Positions 15,973 through 23,104 of a stretch of DNA of 33,272 bases are shown one piece after another. Position numbers and translations under genes: made by a program. The notes beneath the pieces are model-generated. The model made no database searches and had not been told where the DNA came from. It worked only from the letters and a program-made list of their open reading frames with translations. The stretch comes from Catenulispora rubra. GTDB taxonomy: Bacteria > Actinomycetota > Actinomycetes > Streptomycetales > Catenulisporaceae. The stretch spans positions 1 to 33,272 of the forward strand of contig NZ_JAACYW010000109.1 of NCBI RefSeq assembly GCF_015356825.1, written 5' to 3'. Each line of letters opens with the position of its first letter. The stretch's first letter is position 1.

Positions 15973-16826
15973 GCGCCGTGGTCGTCGAGGACCTGACGAT
16001 GCGCTACCGCGGCCACACCGCACTGGACGGTGTGAGCCTGACGCTGGAGCCGAACACCATCCACGGGCTGCTGGGCCGCAACGGCGCCGGCAAGACCACG
16101 CTGATGCGCGTCCTCACCGGGCAGGAGTTCGAGACCTCCGGCCGGGTCGAGGTGTTCGGGCAGCCGCCGCGCGAGAACGCCGCGGTGCTGGACCGCGTCT
16201 GCTTCATCCGCGAGTCGCAGAAGTACCCGGCCAACTTCAAGGTGCGCGACGCCTTCGCCGCCGCGGCGATCGCCTGCCCGAACTGGGACCCGGCCTACGC
16301 CGACCGGCTGGTGCGCGAGTTCGACCTGCCGGCGAACCGGCAGATCAAGAAGCTCTCGCGGGGCCAGCTCTCCGCGGTCGGCATCGTCATCGGCCTGGCC
16401 GCGCGGGCCCCGCTGACCATGTTCGACGAGCCGTACCTGGGCCTGGACGCGGTCGCCCGGCAGGTCTTCTACGACCGGCTGCTGGCGGACTTCGCGGAGC
16501 ACCCGCGCACCATCGTGCTGTCCACGCACCTCATCGACGAGGTCGCCGACCTGATCGAGCACGTGGTGCTGATCGACCACGGCCGGGTGCTGATCGACGC
16601 CGACGCGGACGACCTGCGCGGCCGCGCGGTGTCGGTGAGCGGCCCGAGCGAGGCGGTGGTGGCGTACGCGGACGGCACGCCGGTGCTGCACCGCTCCGAG
16701 CTCGGGGGGCGGCTGCGGGTGGCGCTGCCGCGGCGTCCGGAGCGGCGGGCCGAGGGCGTCAGCGTCGACTCGCTGTCGCTGCAGGAGCTGATCGTGTTCA
16801 CGACGAACCAGGGGGATCCGACATGA
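15969..16826 (+). CDS. ABC transporter ATP-binding protein of the GntR operon
   Basis: The 285-residue ATPase has Walker A GRNGAGKTT, a Q-loop within FIRESQKYPANFKV and Walker B TMFDEPYLGLD with a switch histidine in VLSTHLID. The signature is LSRGQLSAVGIVIGLA, so the canonical LSGGQ has Arg in place of the first Gly. Its Walker B reads DEPYLGLD rather than DEPTNGLD. Both variants recur in the YtrA-linked ABC group, so they need not mean inactivity. The C-terminal region after about residue 215 forms a separate regulatory-type domain. It is coupled to the regulator and to the permease by ATGA at both ends. Confidence 0.93.
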   Translation: MSAVVVEDLTMRYRGHTALDGVSLTLEPNTIHGLLGRNGAGKTTLMRVLTGQEFETSGRVEVFGQPPRENAAVLDRVCFIRESQKYPANFKVRDAFAAAAIACPNWDPAYADRLVREFDLPANRQIKKLSRGQLSAVGIVIGLAARAPLTMFDEPYLGLDAVARQVFYDRLLADFAEHPRTIVLSTHLIDEVADLIEHVVLIDHGRVLIDADADDLRGRAVSVSGPSEAVVAYADGTPVLHRSELGGRLRVALPRRPERRAEGVSVDSLSLQELIVFTTNQGDPT

Positions 16827-17521
16827 GCCAGACCATGAAGGCGCTGCGCATCCAGTTGCTGAAGCCGGGCACGACCTTCGCGATCCCGTGGTACAGCATC
16901 GGTATCGCGATCGCCATCTGCATGGCGCTGTTCGCAGTGATCGGCAGCCAGGTCCCGTACCACAGCCGGACCACAGGCGCGCTCAGCGCGTTCTACCTGT
17001 CCGGGCTCGGCGTGCAGCCGTGGCTGATCACCCAGCTGTTCCCGTTCTCGACGGCGCTGTCCATCACCCGCCGGGCCTTCGTCCGGGCCACCGCGCTGCT
17101 GGTCGCCGCCGAAACGGTGATCGCCGGGCTCGGGCTGGCGCTGCTGAACAAGATCGAGACCGGCACGCACGGCTGGTTCGTCCACCTGCGGCTGTTGGAT
17201 CTGCCGCACATCCACCAGAACAACTACTTCACGCAGGCGCTGGTCTACGGGATCCCGATGATGGCCCTGACCTCGGTCACTGCGTTCGTGGGCGCGATCT
17301 TCCGGATCTTCGGCCAGCTCGGCCTGTGGCTGTTCTTCGTGGCCCTGGCCGCGGTTTCCGCCGCGGTGGCGGCGGTCCTGGTGCTGACGCACACCATCGG
17401 GCACGTCGGGCACTTCTTCGGCCACCAGCCGATGCTGGCCGACTTCGCGCTCTACCCGCTGGCGCTGGTGGTGTTGTTCGGCGGCGGTTGGGCCGTGCTG
17501 ATGCTGCGGTCGCGGGTGTAG
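16823..17521 (+). CDS. ABC transporter permease of the GntR operon
   Basis: The 232-residue protein has about six hydrophobic segments (near residues 21-42, 55-80, 88-108, 137-160, 165-193 and 205-228) and no soluble domain. It is translated from an ATG overlapping the ATPase stop. Family matches are not specific enough to name a substrate. By analogy with YtrA-type operons, which respond to cell-wall-active compounds, a role in envelope stress or export is possible. A 13-bp direct duplication follows the stop. Confidence 0.88.
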   Translation: MSQTMKALRIQLLKPGTTFAIPWYSIGIAIAICMALFAVIGSQVPYHSRTTGALSAFYLSGLGVQPWLITQLFPFSTALSITRRAFVRATALLVAAETVIAGLGLALLNKIETGTHGWFVHLRLLDLPHIHQNNYFTQALVYGIPMMALTSVTAFVGAIFRIFGQLGLWLFFVALAAVSAAVAAVLVLTHTIGHVGHFFGHQPMLADFALYPLALVVLFGGGWAVLMLRSRV

Positions 17522-17543
17522 CGCGGGCAGGCAGCACGCGGAT

Positions 17544-17569
17544 GTTGCGGAGGGACGTTGCGGAGGGAC
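17544..17569. repeat. 13-bp direct tandem duplication
   Basis: GTTGCGGAGGGAC occurs twice in succession between the convergent permease and ceramidase genes. No terminator hairpin is evident in this 72-bp gap. Confidence 0.85.
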
Positions 17570-17593
17570 GTAAGAGTTCTGGCAGGGAGGGGA

Positions 17594-19579
17594 TCAGAGC
17601 TCTTCGCCGGGGCCGACGTCGAATTCCTGACTCCGCCCCTCGAACGCCACCTGGCCGGTGTCGCCGCGGTAGACGATGCGATATCGGCCTCGTGGCGTCT
17701 CCGGCGGGACCCGCCACTCGATGCGGACCTTGGAGATCGTGGTGTGGGCGGGGGACGGCAGCCGGGTCCAGTACATGCGGGTCGACCAGTCGCCGTCGTC
17801 GGCGATCCGGTGCCAGTACAGGCCGGCGCGGCGCTGTACTTCGTAGTAGGTGCCGCCGCGCTTGGGGTCGTGGGCCGGGTGCACGCCGACGAACTCGACC
17901 GTCACCATCTCGCCGTCCCAGGCGAAGGAGAGCTCGCGGCCGATGTCTTCGTCCGGGAGCGGGGCGTCGGGGTAGGGCGGCCGGGGCTTGTGACGGCGGC
18001 GCCGTGACAGGTCCGGCGCCGGGCGGCCCGGCGCGATCTGCCGGCCTTCGCGCATCGCCGTGCCGAGGAGCGCGGCGCTCTGTTGCAGCGCCGGGAGTTC
18101 CCAGCGGCCGAAGAGCGTGCTGGCGCCCTCGTACATCTGGGCGTCGTACTCCTCGGGGGTGGTGACGTAGTGGCCGTAGGCGTTGGCGTAGCCCATGACG
18201 AGGACGTGGTCCGGGTCGGTGCCGACGGATTCGGCGACGGTGCGGCGCAGGCGCAGGCCCGCGACGATGGTCACCTCGAAGGGCAGGCAGAGCAGGTAGA
18301 GGGGGCCGATGCGCAGCAACTGGATCGGCAGGGTCTCCTGGCCGAAGGGGACGATGCGATTCAGGAGGCTGATGGGGGCGGCGAGGGTCTTCGGGGCCTG
18401 CGCGTCCCGGAGCCGTTGGCTCAGGCGGTAGATGGCGTGGCGGGAGACGGCGTCCAGGAGCGGGTTCTGCTCGGGGTCGGCGAAGCGCCAACCGGTCGGG
18501 CCGTCGGGCAGCGCGCCGGCGAACGCGGTCGCGCCGGGGACCGCGTGCGAGGTGCGGTGCGGGAGGCCGTCGCCAGTGAAGCGGGGGCTGACGCGGATGT
18601 TCGCCATGTCGACGTGGATCAGGCGGTGGTCGAGGCCGCCTTCGAGGGTTTCGGCGGTGTCGTCGTCCTGGAGGAGGGTCGCCGCCGCTTCGTACTGGCG
18701 GGCGCCGATGATGCGGGTGTTCTCGAACTCGTCCTCGGTCGGGCCGCTGCCGGGGCGGAGGTTGAGGTTCGGGGACATGTCGCCGGCGTTGGTTTGGGCG
18801 AAGGCGGTGATGAGGGGTGGTCTGGTGGCTTCGGCGAGGGTGTGGGCTGCGGTGGCAGCGATGTCGTCGGGCTTCTCGTCGGTCTCGGCGAGGTAGTCGA
18901 TCCCTGATACCTCGCGCTCCCAGTGGTACGCGGCGTAGCCCTTGTTGTCCGCGCTGACCAGGCGGTTGCGGTTGGTCATGCTGGTGTTGTGGACGGCGAA
19001 CCAGCTGACGAGCCCGACCGGGACGCCGTCGCGTTCGATCGTGAGCAGCGTGGTCGCCGGGTCCACGGCGTCCGGGAAGGCGGCCTTGTCAGCACTCGGA
19101 TTCCGGTCGAAGGCGCGCCGGGACCGGTTGACGCTGGCCTTGTGCAGCTCGCCGCGGTTCAGGCGGAGCGTGGCGGGCTTGAGGTCGGCGATCGCGCGGC
19201 GGGCGGCCTCGACGACGCCGTCGACGATCGCGCGGAACGTCTGCGGGCGGAAGCCGCCGGTGTTGCCGTTGTAGACGGCGTGGTGCGAGTAGCCGCCGGG
19301 GCCGCAGTGCGTGTGGGTGGCGGCGATGACGACGTTCGCCTCGGTGTAGACGGCCGGCAGGCGGCGGACGACGGCCTGCGTCACGCTGCTGAAGACCAGC
19401 GGCAGATCGCAGATCACGAGCAGCATCCGGCGGTCCCCGTCGGCCAGCGCGAAGGCCCGGGCGCGCAGCCGCGTGTGCAGCCCGGCGGCCTGTTGCTCGG
19501 GCAGCCCGTAGCCGAGCAGTCCGCACTCGGCGATCTCCCCTGTGATGTCCGCGATGCCGCGGCCCGCCAGGTACCCCAT
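17594..19579 (-). CDS. Neutral ceramidase family hydrolase without a signal peptide
   Basis: The 661-residue protein matches neutral/alkaline ceramidases, which cleave N-acyl-sphingosine into fatty acid and sphingoid base. The zinc site is seen in ATHTHCGPGGYSHH (H89, H91). The nucleophile region WFAVHNTSMTN places the catalytic Ser at about residue 200, followed by ADNKGYAAYHWE. AQTNAGDMSPNLNL is also conserved. The C-terminal 130 residues form the immunoglobulin-like domain of the family. Characterised bacterial members are secreted, yet this one starts only ten residues before GIADIT and has no signal peptide. A GTG at 19588 would add three residues. A TTGACA promoter placed for a near-leaderless transcript lies just upstream. 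Another N-acyl amide substrate is possible. Confidence 0.92.
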   Translation of the reverse strand: MGYLAGRGIADITGEIAECGLLGYGLPEQQAAGLHTRLRARAFALADGDRRMLLVICDLPLVFSSVTQAVVRRLPAVYTEANVVIAATHTHCGPGGYSHHAVYNGNTGGFRPQTFRAIVDGVVEAARRAIADLKPATLRLNRGELHKASVNRSRRAFDRNPSADKAAFPDAVDPATTLLTIERDGVPVGLVSWFAVHNTSMTNRNRLVSADNKGYAAYHWEREVSGIDYLAETDEKPDDIAATAAHTLAEATRPPLITAFAQTNAGDMSPNLNLRPGSGPTEDEFENTRIIGARQYEAAATLLQDDDTAETLEGGLDHRLIHVDMANIRVSPRFTGDGLPHRTSHAVPGATAFAGALPDGPTGWRFADPEQNPLLDAVSRHAIYRLSQRLRDAQAPKTLAAPISLLNRIVPFGQETLPIQLLRIGPLYLLCLPFEVTIVAGLRLRRTVAESVGTDPDHVLVMGYANAYGHYVTTPEEYDAQMYEGASTLFGRWELPALQQSAALLGTAMREGRQIAPGRPAPDLSRRRRHKPRPPYPDAPLPDEDIGRELSFAWDGEMVTVEFVGVHPAHDPKRGGTYYEVQRRAGLYWHRIADDGDWSTRMYWTRLPSPAHTTISKVRIEWRVPPETPRGRYRIVYRGDTGQVAFEGRSQEFDVGPGEEL

Positions 19580-19586
19580 GCGGATC

Positions 19587-19616
19587 ACGTAACGCGCACC
19601 GGATAAGCGGTGTCAA
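19587..19616 (-). promoter_or_regulatory. Putative promoter of the ceramidase gene, consistent with a leaderless start
   Basis: Read on the minus strand, a perfect TTGACA (19616-19611) is followed after 18 bp by TTACGT (19592-19587). This would place the transcription start at or next to the ATG at 19579. The spacer contains a CACCG/CGGTG inverted repeat with a 6-bp centre (19597-19612). No Shine-Dalgarno sequence precedes the gene, which fits a leaderless mRNA. Confidence 0.45.
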
Positions 19617-19645
19617 GCATGACGTCGGTCTGAGAACATCAAGTC

Positions 19646-20140
19646 ATGGCTGACGAGACCGCGAACGGCGTGAACGGACCCCTGACGGTCCGCTACAACG
19701 CCATGCCCGGAAGCAGCCACGGAGGCCGCCACCGCGCCGAGGCGGTCATCCCCGCCGCCGAGCTGACATGGCGCTTCTCGCGCTCGGCCGGCCCCGGCGG
19801 CCAGGGCGTGAACACCACGGACAGCCGCGCGGAACTGTCGTTCGACCTGGCGGCGACCACCGCACTGCCGCAGTGGCTGAAGTCGCGCGCGTTCGAGCGG
19901 CTGGCCGGACGGCTGGTGAACGGCGTGCTGACGGTCACGTCGAGCGAGCAGCGCTCGCAGCTCCAGAACCGCGAGGCGGCCCGGGAGCGCTTGGCACGCG
20001 TGCTGGCCGAGGCGCTGGCTCCGCCGCCCCCGCCGCGGCGGGAGAAGAAGGTGCCGGCCGGGGTGACGCGGCGGCGGTTGGACAACAAGACGCGGCGCGG
20101 GCAGACAAAGCGGCTGCGGGGGCGGGTCGACGACTTCTGA
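19646..20140 (+). CDS. arfB: Alternative ribosome-rescue factor ArfB (peptidyl-tRNA hydrolase)
   Basis: The 164-residue protein has the RF-1-like catalytic domain with the GGQ motif at residues 51-53 (RSAGPGGQGVNTTDSRAEL), then a basic tail (RREKKVPAGVTRRRLDNKTRRGQTK in two parts). That architecture, without codon-recognition domains, is typical of ArfB/YaeJ. It hydrolyses peptidyl-tRNA on stalled ribosomes with its tail in the empty mRNA channel. The N-terminal 30 residues are longer than in the E. coli protein. It is divergent from the ceramidase gene and followed by a repeat array. Confidence 0.94.
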   Translation: MADETANGVNGPLTVRYNAMPGSSHGGRHRAEAVIPAAELTWRFSRSAGPGGQGVNTTDSRAELSFDLAATTALPQWLKSRAFERLAGRLVNGVLTVTSSEQRSQLQNREAARERLARVLAEALAPPPPPRREKKVPAGVTRRRLDNKTRRGQTKRLRGRVDDF

Positions 20141-20225
20141 GCCCACTTAGATGCGCTCGCGCCATCGGCAGCTGCTAAAACGACAAACCAACCGCCACAC
20201 GCTTCCGCCAGGCACCTCTCGCCTC

Positions 20226-20510
20226 ACGTTGCCGCGCGAGGCCAGCCGGTCCCGACCTCGCGCGCCGAAGCGCTAACAGCCCAGCACATGCCGGTCGCGG
20301 TACGAGGCTGAGTAGCAGCTCGCGCGCCGGGGCCCTCACGGTCCAGCACATGCCGGTCGCGACGCCAGGCCGGGTCGCAGCTCGCGCGCAGCACCGCTCA
20401 TAGTCCAGCGAATGCCGGTCGCGGTGCGAAGCTGAGTCGCAGCTCGCGCACCGGACCGCTCATGGTCCGAGCGCATGCCGGTCGCGGTGCGAGCCGGCAG
20501 CCGCGGTGGA
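20226..20510. repeat. 62-bp tandem repeat array with hairpin-forming units
   Basis: The 379-bp gap between arfB and the next gene holds about four and a half degenerate copies of a 62-63-bp unit. The conserved ATGCCGGTCGCG core recurs at 20288, 20350, 20412 and 20475, with a weaker partial copy before 20281. The third unit (20412-20464) is a nested imperfect palindrome: CGGTC/GACCG outside, then GGTGCG/CGCACC, then AGCTG/CAGCT around an AGTCG loop. The period is not a multiple of three, so it does not encode a repeat protein. No gene is seen in the rest of the gap (20141-20225). Confidence 0.9.
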
Positions 20511-20519
20511 AAGCCGGAA

Positions 20520-20858
20520 CTACTCCCCCGCCGCGTCCTTCGAACCGTCCGTCGCCTTCTCCGCCGCACCCTTCGGCCCGTCCTGCTGCTTCGGCACCTC
20601 CGCGACCGCCTCGGCGGTGCCGACCGTGGTCGTGGCCGAGACGGCCGCCGCCTGGGCCGCCAGGGCCGCGTCCTCGGCCTCGAAGTGATCCTTGGCGCGG
20701 CCGAGCTGCTTGCCCATGTTCTTCAGCAGCGCCCAGAGGGCCACGCCGAGGGCGAGCACGATCAGGAACGCGACCAGTCCCGGCTTCGTCTTGTCGAGGC
20801 TGCCGCCGCTGGCGAGCACCGGCTGGGCGGTTGTGAGCAATCCGGACACAGCGTTCAT
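20520..20858 (-). CDS. Small single-pass membrane protein downstream of mca
   Basis: The 112-residue protein has an N-terminal outer segment of about 25 residues, one membrane helix (about residues 28-46, GLVAFLIVLALGVALWALL) and a charged then Ala-rich cytoplasmic tail ending in a Lys/Asp-rich stretch. It starts 10 bp after the mca stop and is probably cotranscribed. Similar small proteins sit next to mca in streptomycetes as I recall. No function is known. Confidence 0.8.
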   Translation of the reverse strand: MNAVSGLLTTAQPVLASGGSLDKTKPGLVAFLIVLALGVALWALLKNMGKQLGRAKDHFEAEDAALAAQAAAVSATTTVGTAEAVAEVPKQQDGPKGAAEKATDGSKDAAGE

Positions 20859-20868
20859 GCCCCGCAGT

Positions 20869-21822
20869 CTACGAGCACACTCCGGCGGGCTCGTGCACGC
20901 CCTGGTCCGAAGCGTCGGCTGCGGCGTCGGCGCACTGCTCCTTCTCGTATTCGCGCACGCCGGCGAACAGGTCGTCCTCGGGGAGGGTGGTGTCGATCAC
21001 CGAGCGGGCCAGCTCGAAGTCCTCGGTCGGCCAGACCGCGCGGCGGATGTCGTTCGGGGTGCGGAAGAAGGGGCCTTCGGGGTCGATCTGCGTGGCGTGC
21101 GCCTTCAGCGCAGCGTCGCGGATCTCGAAGTACTCGCCGACCGGGACGCGGGTGGTGATCTCGCGCTGGGGCCAGTTCTGGCGCTCCTTGAGGAATTCCC
21201 AGTAGGGGGATTCCATGCCTCGGTCCAGGAGTTCCTGGTGCTCCGCCTCCAGGCGCGGCATCGACCAGGCCACGTCGTAGTAGAGCTTCAGGGGCTGCCA
21301 GGGTTCGCCGGCGTCCGGGTACTTGTCGGGGTCGCCCGCGGCGTCGAAGGCGGCGATGGTGATCTTGTGGGTCATGATGTGGTCCGGGTGCGGGTAGCCG
21401 CCGTTCTCGTTGTAGGTGACGATCACCTGCGGCCGCTGCCGGCGGATCAGCCGGACCAGCGGCTCGGCGGCGGTTTCGACGTCCTGGAGTGCGAAGCAGC
21501 CCTCCGGGAGCGGGGGCAGCGGGTCGCCCTCGGGCAGGCCGGAGTCGACGAAGCCCAGCCATTCCTGGCGGACGCCGAGGATCTCGCGCGCCGCGTCCAT
21601 CTCCTTGCGGCGCACCTCCAGCAGGTTGGCCTCGATCTCGGCCTGCACGGCCGGGTCCTTCTTCAGCTGTGGGTTCAGGATGTCGCCCCGGGAGCCGTCA
21701 GTGCAGGTGACGACCAGCACATCCACCCCTTCGCGCACATAGCGCGCGGTGGTGCCCGCACCCTTGCTGGACTCGTCGTCCGGGTGCGCGTGGACGGTCA
21801 TCAGGCGCAGTTCGTGCGTCAC
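20869..21822 (-). CDS. mca: Mycothiol S-conjugate amidase
   Basis: The 317-residue zinc amidase cleaves mycothiol S-conjugates of electrophiles and antibiotics, releasing a mercapturic acid for export. The metal site is visible as HAHPDDE (residues 11-17) and HPDH in ENGGYPHPDHIMTH. The family stretch VVTCTDGSRGDILNP is present. Length favours Mca over the shorter MshB deacetylase, as does the C-terminal region with FFRTPNDIRRAVWPTEDFELARS. The GTG start is preceded by GGAGG at 6-nt spacing. The gene fixes the organism as a mycothiol producer. A TATATT hexamer upstream is a likely -10. Confidence 0.95.
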   Translation of the reverse strand: MTHELRLMTVHAHPDDESSKGAGTTARYVREGVDVLVVTCTDGSRGDILNPQLKKDPAVQAEIEANLLEVRRKEMDAAREILGVRQEWLGFVDSGLPEGDPLPPLPEGCFALQDVETAAEPLVRLIRRQRPQVIVTYNENGGYPHPDHIMTHKITIAAFDAAGDPDKYPDAGEPWQPLKLYYDVAWSMPRLEAEHQELLDRGMESPYWEFLKERQNWPQREITTRVPVGEYFEIRDAALKAHATQIDPEGPFFRTPNDIRRAVWPTEDFELARSVIDTTLPEDDLFAGVREYEKEQCADAAADASDQGVHEPAGVCS

Positions 21823-21848
21823 GGTGTTCCTCCATCAGTAGCCGCCCG

Positions 21849-21854
21849 AATATA
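21849..21854 (-). promoter_or_regulatory. Putative -10 element for mca
   Basis: TATATT on the minus strand lies 27 bp upstream of the mca GTG and stands out in GC-rich surroundings. No good -35 hexamer is seen at 16-18 bp, so the call is tentative. Confidence 0.35.
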
Positions 21855-21923
21855 CTGACGCACGGATCCGACACTGCGCACATCCGAATCGCGCTCCGTC
21901 GACTGAAGGCCAGGTGAACCGCG

Positions 21924-22319
21924 TTGACGTCCGAGGTGCAGGACGAGGTGGTCGCGCGCTACGCGCGCTCCTCCGGCCTGTCCAGGCGCGGACGCGTCGC
22001 CCTGGGGGCCGCCGGAGTGCTCGCGCTGACCGGCGCGGTGTCGTACATCGGCCTCAAGCAGGCCACGCCCGCGCTGACCGCGACCGTCCTGGGCTACCAG
22101 GTCTCCTCCGACCATGCCGTCGACGTGCGGTTCCAGGTGGACAACCGGAAGAGCGACCGGCCCGCGACGTGTACCGTGCGGGCCCGCGACTACGGCGGGA
22201 ACGAGGTGGGGCGCCTCGACGTCCCGGTCCCCGCCGGCCCGCGGCAGGTGCTCTCCGCGACGATCCGGACCAGCAGCCGGGCCATCAGCGGCGAAGTACT
22301 GGACTGCCAGCTCACATAG
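21924..22319 (+). CDS. DUF4307-family membrane-anchored protein
   Basis: The 131-residue protein has a short cytoplasmic N-terminus with the ARYARSSGLSRRGR motif, one membrane helix (about residues 24-44) and an outer beta-rich domain with VDVRFQVDNRKSDRPATC and a second Cys near the end (VLDCQLT), which may form a disulfide. This matches the actinobacterial DUF4307 family, commonly placed beside mca and greA. Translation apparently begins at TTG, preceded by AGGTGA; no ATG or GTG is available in frame nearby. Function unknown. Confidence 0.85.
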   Translation: MTSEVQDEVVARYARSSGLSRRGRVALGAAGVLALTGAVSYIGLKQATPALTATVLGYQVSSDHAVDVRFQVDNRKSDRPATCTVRARDYGGNEVGRLDVPVPAGPRQVLSATIRTSSRAISGEVLDCQLT

Positions 22320-22458
22320 CCCCGGCGGTCCACGGCTGATTAACCCGGAGTTATCCGTCCGTGCTCCTTGTTACGATCGCCATTCTGTGTCTGACTGAAA
22401 AGCGTGCGTGACTGAAACAGCACGGTCCCCTCAACTGAGTAGAACCCTAGGAGTACCC

Positions 22459-22953
22459 GTGACCCAGACGAACGACAGCGTCACCTGGCTGACCCAGGAC
22501 GCCTTCGACCGGCTCACCGCCGAGTTGCAGCACCTGTCGGGACCGGGCCGCGTAGAGATCGCCCAGAAGATCGAAGCTGCTCGCGAAGAGGGCGACCTCC
22601 GCGAGAACGGCGGCTACCACGCGGCCAAGGAGGAGCAGGGCAAGATCGAGCTGCGGATCCGCCAGCTCACCCAGCTCCTGGAGCACGCCGAGGTCGGCGA
22701 CTCGGTGGAGTCCGGCGTGGCGGTGCCGGGCGCGGTCGTGACCATCGCCTTCGACGGCGACGAGGACGACACGCTGACCTTCCTGCTCGGCTCGCGCGAG
22801 GACGCGGCCGAGAACATGGAGGTCTACTCGGCGCAGTCCCCGCTGGGCAGCGCGATCAACGGCAAGAGGATCGGGGAGCAGGCCGAGTACGAGCTCCCGA
22901 ACGGGCAGCCGATGATGGTCAAGCTGCTGGACGCCAAGCCGTACTTGGGCTGA
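22459..22953 (+). CDS. greA: Transcription elongation factor GreA
   Basis: The 164-residue factor has the N-terminal coiled coil with the acidic tip (AREEGDLRENGGYHAAKEEQG), which enters the RNA polymerase secondary channel and stimulates cleavage of backtracked RNA. The C-terminal FKBP-like domain ends SAINGKRIGEQAEYELPNG. The GTG start is preceded by AGGAG at 5-nt spacing, so an in-frame GTG 51 bp upstream is rejected. A possible -10, TACGAT, lies at 22372-22377. A 9-bp repeat and a terminator follow. Confidence 0.96.
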   Translation: MTQTNDSVTWLTQDAFDRLTAELQHLSGPGRVEIAQKIEAAREEGDLRENGGYHAAKEEQGKIELRIRQLTQLLEHAEVGDSVESGVAVPGAVVTIAFDGDEDDTLTFLLGSREDAAENMEVYSAQSPLGSAINGKRIGEQAEYELPNGQPMMVKLLDAKPYLG

Positions 22954-22974
22954 GGCGGCCGTCAGGAACGGTTC

Positions 22975-23037
22975 GTCGACACGATCGACACGGTCCACAC
23001 GGTCCACACGGTCCACACGGTCTACACGATCCACACA
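22975..23037. repeat. 9-bp intergenic tandem repeat after greA, seven units
   Basis: Seven units of RTCNACACR (three of them GTCCACACG) lie between the greA stop and its terminator. They would be transcribed as the greA 3' untranslated region. No open frame or start uses them. Confidence 0.9.
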
Positions 23038-23038
23038 G

Positions 23039-23076
23039 AGCGGCCCCCGGCGTGATGTTCACGCGAGGGCCGCTTT
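23039..23076. terminator. Bidirectional terminator between greA and the Ser/Thr kinase gene
   Basis: AGCGGCCC and GGGCCGCT form the outer stem and GCGTGA and TCACGC the inner stem around a TGT loop. TTTGTCAT follows on the plus strand. The hairpin lies between convergent genes and can serve both strands, with the better T tract on the greA side. Confidence 0.8.
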
Positions 23077-23104
23077 GTCATGTGCTCGGCGCTGTGGGCT
23101 CGGC

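Noticed and set aside
16368..16460. Inactive ABC ATPase because of LSRGQ and DEPYLGLD
   Set aside because: Walker A, the catalytic Glu and the switch His are intact, and such variants are known in YtrA-linked ATPases.
20226..20510. CRISPR array
   Set aside because: The units are contiguous and degenerate throughout, without uniform spacers between identical repeats, and no cas gene is present.
20336..20569. Minus-strand ORF through the 62-bp array
   Set aside because: The repeat period breaks the frame between copies and the peptide has no repeated or known motif.
22447..23034. Minus-strand ORF starting with Val-Asp-Arg repeats opposite greA
   Set aside because: It is antisense to greA, and its N-terminus is only the 9-bp array. 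No RBS or family match.
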